Shown here piece after piece: positions 1 to 5,137 of a stretch of DNA of 5,137 nt. The first letter of the stretch is position 1, and each line of letters starts with the position of its first letter. Origin of the DNA: Verrucomicrobiota bacterium (GTDB taxonomy: Bacteria; Verrucomicrobiota; Verrucomicrobiia; Chthoniobacterales; UBA10450); assembly GCA_003219095.1 (NCBI GenBank), contig QHPM01000055.1:1-5137 (forward strand), written 5' to 3'. Both the position numbers and the translations under genes were made by a program. The notes below the pieces were generated by a model. The model was not told the DNA's origin and made no database searches. It saw only the letters and a program-made list of their open reading frames with translations.

Positions 1-2052
1 CCCCTGCCCGCACAGGGAATCGAAATGTTCCAACCCCCACTTTACTACCTCATATCAGCCGTTGTCCTTTCCTTACTCCATCTGTCTACTACGGATCCAT
101 CGGCAATCTTACTTCTCCGCACCCTTACGATGCTATCTGGAATCGCGCAGGTCGGTTTGGTCTTCGCCAGTCTGCGACTGATTTTTCCCGCCCGGCCGAA
201 TCTTCAGCTGATTGGTGCCGGTCTGGCCGCCTTTCTCCCAATGCATCTTTACATGTCGCATTACCCGACTAACGAGACTTTGGCCGGAGTCCTTGTTTCT
301 GCTTCGGTTTATCTGGCGCTTCGGATCGCGACAACCGGGACTAGCTCGTGGCAAAGCTATAACTTGCTCGGGGTGTTAATGGGCGCCGCGTTGTTGACCA
401 AGGCGACGGCGGTCCTGGCCGTTCCGTTTATTATCCTGGCTTTAGTCAGGCAGCTTGTCGGCGAACGAGCCTCACCTGCAAAGTGGGCGACGACGCTTGG
501 CAGCATGATCGTGATCGCGGCGTTGATCTGCAGTTGGCATTATGTTCGCGTCTCGAAATTCGGAAGCCCGCTCGTCGGCGGATGGGACCCCACGACCGGA
601 CTTTTCTGGTGGCAGGACGATGGCTATCGAACGGTCTCTTATTTCCTGCGCTTCGGAGAAAGCCTTACCCGACCGTTATTTAGCGTGACGGCCTCATTCC
701 TGGACGGGCTCTACTCTACTTTGTGGGGCGATGGCTTATGCAGTGGAGTATCGGATCTAGTCCTTCGACCGCCTTGGAACTATGATCTGATGTGCGCCGG
801 CTATCTGCTTTCGCTATTGCCGACAGCCCTGCTTCTAATAGGTGCGGTGGCAGCGTCTTTGCAGCTGTTTCGCGATCTGCGCCCAGACGTTTTTATCATG
901 CTGGGCCTTTGTCTGGCTCTGGCGATGGCATTGGTCTACTTCAATCTCAAGGTCCCATGCTATGCATCGGTAAAAGCATTTTATGGATTATGTGCTCTCA
1001 TCCCGCTTGGTTTCTTTGCCGCACTGGGTTGGAACCTCGTCACCCGCGGATCCAGAGTTCTTCAATTATCAATTGGGATTCTATTATTGGTTTGGGCGAT
1101 GAACAGCTTCGCCTCGTTCTGGATTTACAATCCGGTAGCTCAACATACCGACGCCGCCATGCATCTTTCGATCAATAGGAAGCCCGATGCTGCACTAGCA
1201 GAAGCTAAAAAGGCGGTGGCTGCCGATCCTTCTAATGCCGCAGCAAGAATAGCTCTGGCCACCATTTTGGAGGATGCAAGACAATCCAGCGAAGCTCTGG
1301 ACGAGGCCGAGCATGCAACACAGCTTGCGCCAGAGGATGGCGCAACTCACCTTGAACTTGGAACGCTATTGTTCAAGCAGAACAAGCTGGAGAAAGCAAT
1401 TGAGGAAGCCCGGTTGGCCGTGGCGTCCGCGCCGGAAAATGCTCATGCCCATTTGCTTCTGTTGGTTTCCCTGTTCTATCACAATGAGGATCCGGTCGAT
1501 GCCGCGCGCGAGGCACTTGCCGTTTCGCCTTATAGCGCCGAGATCCATCGTCTGCTTGGTGCGGCCCTGGTGCGAAAGGGGGATTCGATCGACGCTTTTG
1601 ATCAGCTAGCTTACTCTGTCCTGATCAGACCGGGATGGACGGAAGTACGCTCGGAGCTTCATCTTGCCCTGCTCGCACTCATTAATTCTCCTGATGCAGC
1701 CAAGGTTCTTCACCAAGTAGCGTCCTCGATGCCCGACTCCACCGTCGCGCTGGACGATCTTGCCTGGGTCTTCGCTACCCACCCAAATGGGGAGTTGCGT
1801 GACGGACCCGAAGCGGTGCGTCTGGCCGAACACGCTTGCGCTCTGACGAAACGGACCAGCCCGATCTTACTCGCAACTTTAGCTACCGCTTATGCCGAGA
1901 CCGGAAACTTTGGTCAGGCGATCAGCACCGTTCAGGAATCAATTTCGAAAGCCCGTTCAGGCAATAATACGGAAGCAATCGCGTTGGGTGAAAGGCTCCT
2001 TGGTTTTTTTCGATCGAACAGCACTGTCCGCGAAGATCCAAACTCGAGATGA
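1..2052 (+). CDS. GT-C type membrane glycosyltransferase (PMT/ArnT-like) with C-terminal TPR repeats, 5'-partial
   Basis: The frame is open to base 1 (PLPAQGIE precedes the Met at base 25). That Met sits inside a QPPLYYL motif, which in PMT/ArnT-like GT-C enzymes follows the first membrane helix and its catalytic loop, so the true start lies upstream and the catalytic Asp is not visible. Numbering from the Met at base 25, about ten hydrophobic segments follow between residues 5 and 367, including a YPTNETL loop near 80-86 and GAALLTKATAVLAVP near 120-134, both typical of the fold. From about residue 377 to the end the protein is soluble and alpha-helical: several TPR units, then a module at 575-655 (LAWVFATHP, GPEAVRLAEHA, LATLATAYAETG) common in TPR proteins of Verrucomicrobia and Planctomycetes. 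By family it should transfer a sugar from a polyprenyl-phosphate donor at the periplasmic membrane face; donor and acceptor are unknown. It ends with TGA at 2050-2052. The fold is secure, the substrate is not. Confidence 0.85.
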   Translation, partial: PLPAQGIEMFQPPLYYLISAVVLSLLHLSTTDPSAILLLRTLTMLSGIAQVGLVFASLRLIFPARPNLQLIGAGLAAFLPMHLYMSHYPTNETLAGVLVSASVYLALRIATTGTSSWQSYNLLGVLMGAALLTKATAVLAVPFIILALVRQLVGERASPAKWATTLGSMIVIAALICSWHYVRVSKFGSPLVGGWDPTTGLFWWQDDGYRTVSYFLRFGESLTRPLFSVTASFLDGLYSTLWGDGLCSGVSDLVLRPPWNYDLMCAGYLLSLLPTALLLIGAVAASLQLFRDLRPDVFIMLGLCLALAMALVYFNLKVPCYASVKAFYGLCALIPLGFFAALGWNLVTRGSRVLQLSIGILLLVWAMNSFASFWIYNPVAQHTDAAMHLSINRKPDAALAEAKKAVAADPSNAAARIALATILEDARQSSEALDEAEHATQLAPEDGATHLELGTLLFKQNKLEKAIEEARLAVASAPENAHAHLLLLVSLFYHNEDPVDAAREALAVSPYSAEIHRLLGAALVRKGDSIDAFDQLAYSVLIRPGWTEVRSELHLALLALINSPDAAKVLHQVASSMPDSTVALDDLAWVFATHPNGELRDGPEAVRLAEHACALTKRTSPILLATLATAYAETGNFGQAISTVQESISKARSGNNTEAIALGERLLGFFRSNSTVREDPNSR

Positions 2053-2083
2053 ATCTCAGCCATCTCCTAAACACTGCGATCGT

Positions 2084-2143
2084 GTAGCGGTGGGCGTGTC
2101 GCCCGCTAAGTCTGCTCAAAGCGGACGACCTGCCCGCCGCTAC
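2084..2143. repeat. REPIN-like doublet of two inverted GTAG-type REP hairpins
   Basis: The half at 2084-2106 and the reverse complement of 2121-2143 match at 19 of 23 positions, around a 14-nt spacer. Both halves begin, read inward, with GTAGCGG. Each half folds alone: GTGGGCG/CGCCCGC with a TGT loop on the left, and GCGGGC/GTCCGC with a 5-nt loop on the right. Two of the four differences fall in stem positions and keep pairing as G-C or G-T; the other two are at the hairpin tip. A GTAG foot followed by a small hairpin is the described signature of REP elements mobilised by RAYT (TnpA-REP) enzymes, and an inverted pair is a REPIN. It fills most of the gap between two converging genes. It lacks a T-run, so it is not a standard terminator. 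No RAYT gene lies in the window, so dispersal is inferred. Confidence 0.75.
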
Positions 2144-2152
2144 CCTATCGAC

Positions 2153-3286
2153 TTAAGAGGACGTCCGGTCCGGCGGCTTCAGCTCGCTTTCGCTGAAATC
2201 AGATCGCACATCCAAATAAAGCAGGACAAACGCAATGCCGAGAATTGGCCGCATCAGCGCCCGTACCAGGCTGCTAATAGCCATGCTGCCGATTAACATG
2301 GCATCGGCGACCTTTGGCGCGTTCAGATTCTGCCACATTTTCATTATTTCTTCCGGAGACGAAGTCGAAACGCCCTGCAACTTCGGCAAAATCAGCGGAA
2401 TTTCCGCACCGGCGCTTAATCCAAGCGCGATCACGACCCAGAGCGAGGCGAGCAAAGCGCCGCGCCAAAGGGGACGGGTCGATTTCCGGGGTCGGCGTTG
2501 ACTGCGTGCCAGCATTTTGCTTTCGCGCAATGCATTGGCGCCTTCGAGGTTCGAAATGTAAGCAGACTGCTGCCAGAAGAGGAAGTTCACCCACAAACGC
2601 GCGACCATTATCACCTGCACCGCCAAAATCAGGAGCGCCAGGAGAAGGGAGAGAATCGATGGACTCTCGCCAGCAATGCTTAGGATAATCGCGACTGGGA
2701 TGGCGGTACAAAGGAAATAACTTCCGTAAACAATGAGACTGAGCCGGGCAAAACGGGGGAAAAAATTGGCCGCCCGTCGGAGCAGTTCGCCTATCCGCAC
2801 TTTACGTCCTTCGAGCACATCGACGGTGGCAATCTGGATACCAGCAAGAAAGACCGGCCAATCCACCACCAGCGCAATAAAAGCGAACAACGCAATGATC
2901 CTGGCCCGCGTCAGGCCGTTAGTCCCTTCCGATTGCGGGAAAATCCCATATACTGGACTAGTGAGCTCCAGCACGAGCGTCGGGAGCGCGATCAAGAGAG
3001 TTACAACAAAAAACGGCAGGAACGCCGACTTGTAGATGCAGAAACTGTCCCGAATGATTTCGCCTAAACTGCGCCGACGAACCAATGGATGACCTGCCTC
3101 CGCTGGCAATGGCGGCGGGCCGAACAACTCCGGAATGGTATTGGCCGTGGTCCAGACGCTGTCTGTTTCGCGGCGCACTTCATTTGTCGGCAGCAAGCGG
3201 CCTTCACGTTTCCAGTCGCTAAGCGTGCCCAGCTCAACCGGCCCATATTCCTTTTCGCCGACGCGTACGAGCCATCGATCTGCCAT
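2153..3286 (-). CDS. GYF_2 (DUF4339) domain plus polytopic membrane domain protein
   Basis: The 377-residue protein starts at ATG (complement of 3284-3286) and stops at TAA (complement of 2153-2155). Residues 4-55 fit the GYF_2 pattern: WLVRVGEKEYGPV, then LSDWKREGRLLP, then VWTTANTIPELF. A proline-rich linker (GPPPLP, 56-61) leads to a membrane region with hydrophobic segments near 88-108, 130-152, 183-204, 210-233, 277-300 and 328-359. The layout (SLGEIIRDSFCIYKSAFLPF entering the first helix, NALRESKMLA near 251-260, an ending of FVLLYLDVRSDF near 353-364) resembles the glycerophosphodiester phosphodiesterase membrane-domain and related integral-membrane families, but no catalytic phosphodiesterase domain is present. 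GYF domains bind proline-rich peptides in eukaryotes; the bacterial GYF_2 role is poorly known, so I assign no function. No clear Shine-Dalgarno precedes the ATG (upstream is GATAAGTCTGTCT). It diverges from the nuclease gene and converges with the glycosyltransferase, so it is probably transcribed alone. Confidence 0.88.
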   Translation of the reverse strand: MADRWLVRVGEKEYGPVELGTLSDWKREGRLLPTNEVRRETDSVWTTANTIPELFGPPPLPAEAGHPLVRRRSLGEIIRDSFCIYKSAFLPFFVVTLLIALPTLVLELTSPVYGIFPQSEGTNGLTRARIIALFAFIALVVDWPVFLAGIQIATVDVLEGRKVRIGELLRRAANFFPRFARLSLIVYGSYFLCTAIPVAIILSIAGESPSILSLLLALLILAVQVIMVARLWVNFLFWQQSAYISNLEGANALRESKMLARSQRRPRKSTRPLWRGALLASLWVVIALGLSAGAEIPLILPKLQGVSTSSPEEIMKMWQNLNAPKVADAMLIGSMAISSLVRALMRPILGIAFVLLYLDVRSDFSESELKPPDRTSS

Positions 3287-3315
3287 AGACAGACTTATCG
3301 CGAAAGAGCAACTCT

Positions 3316-3400
3316 GTCATCCCGAGCGCAACTCGAGGGATCCCGCAATGAAACCTTTAAGGTAATGCAACGGGATCCCTCGACTTTCGCTCGGGATGAC
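3316..3400. repeat. 85-bp palindromic repeat (REP/MITE-like) in a divergent promoter region
   Basis: The 30-nt arm at 3316-3345 begins GTCATCCCGAGCG and ends TCGAGGGATCCCG. The reverse complement of 3371-3400 matches it at 28 of 30 positions. The 25-nt centre contains another perfect small palindrome, ACCTT-T-AAGGT (3353-3363). Each arm can also fold alone, imperfectly (ATCC and CGAG pairing with CTCG and GGAT around a 2-nt bulge in the left arm). The sequence differs from the GTAG-type element at 2084-2143, so it is a separate family. From memory, GTCATCCCGAGCG...GTCGAGGGATC motifs recur between genes in many environmental bacteria; I cannot check copy number here. There is no room for a transposase, so any movement must be in trans. 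It fills 85 of the 133 bp between two diverging genes. Confidence 0.85.
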
Positions 3401-3419
3401 GGAAATAATTCTCTTTTCC

Positions 3420-4334
3420 ATGAAACTGCTTTTGATCGACGGACATTATTACGTTTACCGCTCATTTTTCGCGATCCCGAACCTGAGCAACTCGCGCGGC
3501 GAACCAACCAACGCCATTTTCGGTTTCACCAAAACGCTGCGGCTGATGCTGAAACATTTGCAGCCGCAACTAGGGGCGGTCTTTTGGGACGAAGGTTTAC
3601 CGCAGCGCCGAGTGGAACTGCAGCCAGCCTATAAGGAGACGCGCAAGGAAATGCCTGGGCCGATGATCCCGCAGTTGGACTTTATCCGCAGCACTATCAC
3701 GCCATTGCTTGGATTCGCCAATATCGCGCTGCCCGATACCGAAGCGGACGATTTGATGGGCTGTTATTCAATCGCGGCCTGCAAGGAGAATATCGAGGTG
3801 GTACTGGCGACGAACGACAAAGACCTTTATCAGCTCGTCGGCCCATGCGTGAAAGTTTACACAACAGCCAAGGCCGATCTAGCTTCGCCGAAAGACGCCT
3901 TCGCCTTGCTCGGAGAGGATGAAGTCACGATGAAATGGGGCGTCCCGCCGGGGTTGATCGGCGATGTGCTGGCGATTTCAGGCGATACGGTCGATAACAT
4001 TCCCGGGGTCGGAATTGGACGAAAAACTGCGGCTGGTCTGATTCGTGAGCATGGAGGGCTGGAAGCCTTGCTGGCCAATCTTGCCGCGGTAAAGAGCCTG
4101 AAGACGCGGGAGAAATTGCATAACGGGAGCGAGCAAATCCTGCAAAACCGGAAAATGGTCGAGCTTGATTGCAAGACGGAACTGCCAGTGGCGATCAATA
4201 GCCTCCGCATTCGCCCGGATTACCCGGGATTGATCGCGGCCCTGGAAAAATGCGAGTTTAAGTCACTTCTACAGGAAGTCCGGGAGGAAGCGGCAAGGCG
4301 CTCGGCCACGGTCCAAGCGGAGCTGAGGCTATAG
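3420..4334 (+). CDS. Stand-alone 5'-3' exonuclease / flap endonuclease (polymerase I N-terminal domain type)
   Basis: This 304-residue protein aligns along its whole length with the 5' nuclease domain of bacterial DNA polymerase I, which removes RNA primers and 5' flaps. All metal-binding acids are visible: D7 (LLIDGH), D57 (VFWD), E108/D110/D111 (TEADD), D133/D135 (TNDKD), D189/D192 (GDTVDN). R63, R64, Y71, K72 and R75 fit the helical arch. The helix-hairpin-helix reads PGVGIGRKTA (195-204), one residue shorter than PGVKGIGEKTA of Taq polymerase. The C-terminal LEKCEFKSLL (275-284) matches the end of the family domain. TAG at 4332-4334 ends it, with no polymerase domain after it. I chose ATG 3420 because MKLLLIDGH is the family's usual beginning; an in-frame ATG at 3396 adds eight unconserved residues and lies within the repeat. 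No strong Shine-Dalgarno is seen. A separate polA elsewhere is expected. Confidence 0.93.
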   Translation: MKLLLIDGHYYVYRSFFAIPNLSNSRGEPTNAIFGFTKTLRLMLKHLQPQLGAVFWDEGLPQRRVELQPAYKETRKEMPGPMIPQLDFIRSTITPLLGFANIALPDTEADDLMGCYSIAACKENIEVVLATNDKDLYQLVGPCVKVYTTAKADLASPKDAFALLGEDEVTMKWGVPPGLIGDVLAISGDTVDNIPGVGIGRKTAAGLIREHGGLEALLANLAAVKSLKTREKLHNGSEQILQNRKMVELDCKTELPVAINSLRIRPDYPGLIAALEKCEFKSLLQEVREEAARRSATVQAELRL

Positions 4335-4414
4335 GGAGCCAAATTTTTTCGTAAAAACCCGAGAAATTTCGAACGGCCCCGAAAAGCCTGCTGTCAAAGG
4401 AGTCAGGTTAAGGC

Positions 4415-4483
4415 GATTCGGGTAGTCGCACGTTGCTGTATTTGCTGTTTCTCCTTGGCGTGCGCTGCCCGAATCTTTTTTTT
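4415..4483 (+). terminator. Long stem-loop followed by T8, terminator-like (possibly attenuator or small-RNA 3' end)
   Basis: The left arm 4415-4432 (GATTCGGGTAGTCGCACG) pairs with 4459-4475 (CGTGCGCTGCCCGAATC), giving about 17 bp with one G-U pair and one bulged T. TTTTTTTT follows at once (4476-4483). This is the classic intrinsic terminator layout, 80 bases after the nuclease stop codon, and probably ends that transcript. The 26-nt loop is unusually large. It holds two TTGCTGT copies (4433-4439, 4442-4448) and CTCCTT (4451-4456), which could pair with AAGGAG at 4397-4402 or with ribosome binding sites. A conditional terminator ahead of nadC is therefore possible but unproven. Confidence 0.75.
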
Positions 4484-4484
4484 G

Positions 4485-4514
4485 GGGGGATTCCCGATTA
4501 TCTGAAAATCCCCC
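4485..4514 (+). other. Stem-loop directly after the T-run
   Basis: GGGGGATT (4485-4492) pairs perfectly with AATCCCCC (4507-4514) across a 14-nt loop. It begins two bases after the T8 run of the preceding stem-loop and has no T-run of its own. It would form only in transcripts that read through the terminator or start between the two. An alternative is a GGG-ATT-CCC mini-hairpin using the same G-run. No function can be assigned. Confidence 0.5.
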
Positions 4515-4518
4515 ATTG

Positions 4519-4556
4519 CGCCAGGTCTTCAGCCGCGTTTGATAGACAGCCTGGTG
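4519..4556 (+). other. Imperfect stem-loop in the nadC upstream region
   Basis: CGCCAGG (4519-4525) pairs with CCTGGTG (4550-4556), including one G-U. The stem can continue with TCT/AGA and TCA/TGA past a 3-nt and a 1-nt bulge, making about 13 bp around an 8-nt loop. It lies five bases after the previous stem-loop and 80 bases before nadC. It could be part of a structured leader or fortuitous; the bulges make it the weakest of the three. Confidence 0.35.
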
Positions 4557-4624
4557 AAACACTCCTCAATGCCGAGTCACGCCTGCGCCCGGACGGCAGC
4601 GGGAGGTTTCGCCCTGGTAGCGCC

Positions 4625-4628
4625 GGTG
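4625..4628 (+). promoter_or_regulatory. Weak ribosome binding site for nadC
   Basis: GGTG lies eight bases before the chosen ATG at 4637 and can pair with the CACC of the 16S rRNA tail. The better match GGGAGG at 4601-4606 is about 30 bases from the ATG, too far for direct use. The assignment mainly supports 4637 as the start, since no in-frame ATG or GTG lies just upstream. Confidence 0.35.
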
Positions 4629-4636
4629 CCACAAAG

Positions 4637-5137
4637 ATGAGTGAAGGTGATCCGATCGATCTCGCGCTTCGCGAAGATATCGGCGCAGGGGACGTAACAA
4701 CTACGTTGCTGGTACCTGACGATAGTCGCGCCTACGGCCGCATTTTGCCGCGAGAAAAAGCCGTTATTGCCGGGACAATGACGGCCGCGGAAGTCTTTCG
4801 CCGCGTTGATCCAGGATTAAAGATTTCCGTGGAACTGACGGACGGAACGGCCGTCCTTGGCGGCGAAACCATTCTCAAAATCCAAGGATTGGCCCGGAGC
4901 ATTCTTACCGCAGAACGGGTCGCCTTGAACTTTTTGCAGCGACTTTCCGGCATCGCGACGCTGACCCATGAGTACGTGGAGGCGATTGGAAAAAATCCCG
5001 CCAAAATCATGGATACCCGAAAGACAACGCCCGGTTTGCGCGCGCTGGAACGAGCGGCCGTCGTCGCCGGCGGCGGCACCAATCATCGCTTCGGTTTGTT
5101 CGACGCGATTTTGGTGAAGGACAATCATCTGGCAGCG
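4637..5137 (+). CDS. nadC: Nicotinate-nucleotide pyrophosphorylase, carboxylating (quinolinate phosphoribosyltransferase), 3'-partial
   Basis: NadC converts quinolinate and PRPP to nicotinate mononucleotide, CO2 and pyrophosphate in cytosolic de novo NAD synthesis. The visible 167 residues (of about 280 usual) cover the N-terminal domain and the start of the barrel; the frame is open at the window end. LALREDIGAGDVTT (9-22) is the family's N-terminal signature, ERVALNFLQRLSGIAT (93-108) leads into the barrel, and DTRKTTPGLR (126-135), GGGTNHRFGL (145-154) and KDNH (161-164) are active-site motifs. R94, R128, K129, H150, R151 and K161 correspond to the substrate-binding R105, R139, K140, H161, R162 and K172 of the Mycobacterium tuberculosis enzyme. 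The acidic metal-binding residues fall past the window. ATG 4637 leaves eight residues before the signature, normal for NadC. It overlaps the stop of a 23-codon frame as ATGA. The upstream terminator-like stem-loop suggests it is transcribed separately from the nuclease gene. Confidence 0.96.
   Translation, partial: MSEGDPIDLALREDIGAGDVTTTLLVPDDSRAYGRILPREKAVIAGTMTAAEVFRRVDPGLKISVELTDGTAVLGGETILKIQGLARSILTAERVALNFLQRLSGIATLTHEYVEAIGKNPAKIMDTRKTTPGLRALERAAVVAGGGTNHRFGLFDAILVKDNHLAA

Larger units (their letters stand above)
4335..4636. other. Intergenic region without a convincing gene, rich in stem-loops
   Basis: These 302 bases separate the nuclease gene from nadC. The first 80 are AT-rich (TTTTTTCGTAAAAA at 4346-4359, AAATTTC further on) and end in an SD-like AAAGGAG (4396-4402) with no start codon at a useful distance. 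Then come three stem-loops (4415-4475, 4485-4514, 4519-4556) with eight T after the first, and a GC-rich stretch up to nadC. A 77-codon minus-strand frame crosses the region but shows no domain or family resemblance. No tRNA cloverleaf, SRP RNA core or known riboswitch core is recognisable. A nadC promoter must lie here if the stem-loop terminates, but no clear -35/-10 pair stands out. Confidence 0.6.

Noticed and set aside
25..27. ATG at 25 as the start of the glycosyltransferase
   Set aside because: It falls inside the conserved QPPLYY region, and the frame is open back to base 1, so it is an internal methionine.
2084..2143. Shared bidirectional terminator for the two converging genes
   Set aside because: The palindrome has no T-run on either strand; a REP doublet fits better, although it could still slow polymerase or stabilise mRNA ends.
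2274..2711. 145-codon minus-strand frame inside the GYF gene
   Set aside because: It lies in another frame of the same strand as a clear membrane protein; its Arg/Pro/Ser-rich composition is typical of out-of-frame GC-rich DNA.
3089..3634. 181-codon plus-strand frame spanning the GYF gene start, the palindrome and the nuclease start
   Set aside because: It overlaps two well-supported genes in other frames and has no recognisable family; it is a shadow.
3420..4334. Truncated DNA polymerase I gene
   Set aside because: The protein ends at the normal boundary of the 5' nuclease domain, and no polymerase or 3'-5' exonuclease remnants are found after the stop, so a genuine stand-alone enzyme is more likely.
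4383..4557. Possible SRP (4.5S) or 6S RNA in the structured gap
   Set aside because: The SRP core (CAGGTC...GGAAG...AGCAG) is absent. The stem lacks the central bubble flanked by paired arms expected of 6S RNA.
4329..4562. 77-codon minus-strand frame across the nuclease-nadC gap
   Set aside because: It runs through the terminator stem, the T8/A8 run and the G-run, and shows no domain, membrane segment or family resemblance. Low-complexity intergenic DNA explains it.
4560..4636. Possible tRNA or small structured RNA just before nadC (GC-rich, ending GCCACA)
   Set aside because: No T-loop GTTCRA consensus, no 7-bp acceptor stem and no anticodon arm could be formed.
4732..5128. Minus-strand frames of 116 and 103 codons opposite nadC
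   Set aside because: The plus strand encodes unmistakable NadC motifs; the opposite frames are shadows of it.

Overview
The window reads as a piece of chromosome from a moderately GC-rich bacterium. My best guess is a soil Verrucomicrobiota (Chthoniobacterales-like). This is inferred from the style of the genes and intergenic DNA: a TPR-tailed GT-C glycosyltransferase, a GYF_2 membrane protein, a stand-alone polymerase I-type 5' nuclease, weak Shine-Dalgarno sites and palindromic intergenic repeats. It has not been tested by any search; Acidobacteriota are a reasonable alternative.

Layout: (1) 1-2052 (+) is a membrane glycosyltransferase whose N-terminus lies before the window and whose C-terminal 300 residues are TPR repeats. 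(2) 2053-2152, between converging genes, holds a 60-bp doublet of two inverted GTAG-type REP hairpins (a REPIN-like element). (3) 2153-3286 (-) is a GYF_2 domain joined to a polytopic membrane domain. (4) 3287-3419, between diverging genes, is mostly an 85-bp palindromic repeat with 30-nt arms (28/30 matching). (5) 3420-4334 (+) is a stand-alone 5'-3' exonuclease/flap endonuclease with all expected acidic residues. (6) 4335-4636 carries no convincing gene. It has a long stem-loop followed by eight T (terminator-like), then two more stem-loops. (7) 4637-5137 (+) is the N-terminal 167 residues of NadC (quinolinate phosphoribosyltransferase), cut by the window end.

The genes do not form one pathway: they cover envelope glycosylation, an unknown membrane function, DNA repair/replication and NAD synthesis. 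None is clearly co-transcribed with another. I see no defence system, CRISPR array, transposase, tRNA or rRNA. The most unusual content is between the genes: two unrelated palindromic repeats on either side of the GYF gene, one filling a divergent promoter region, and a structured segment ahead of nadC.
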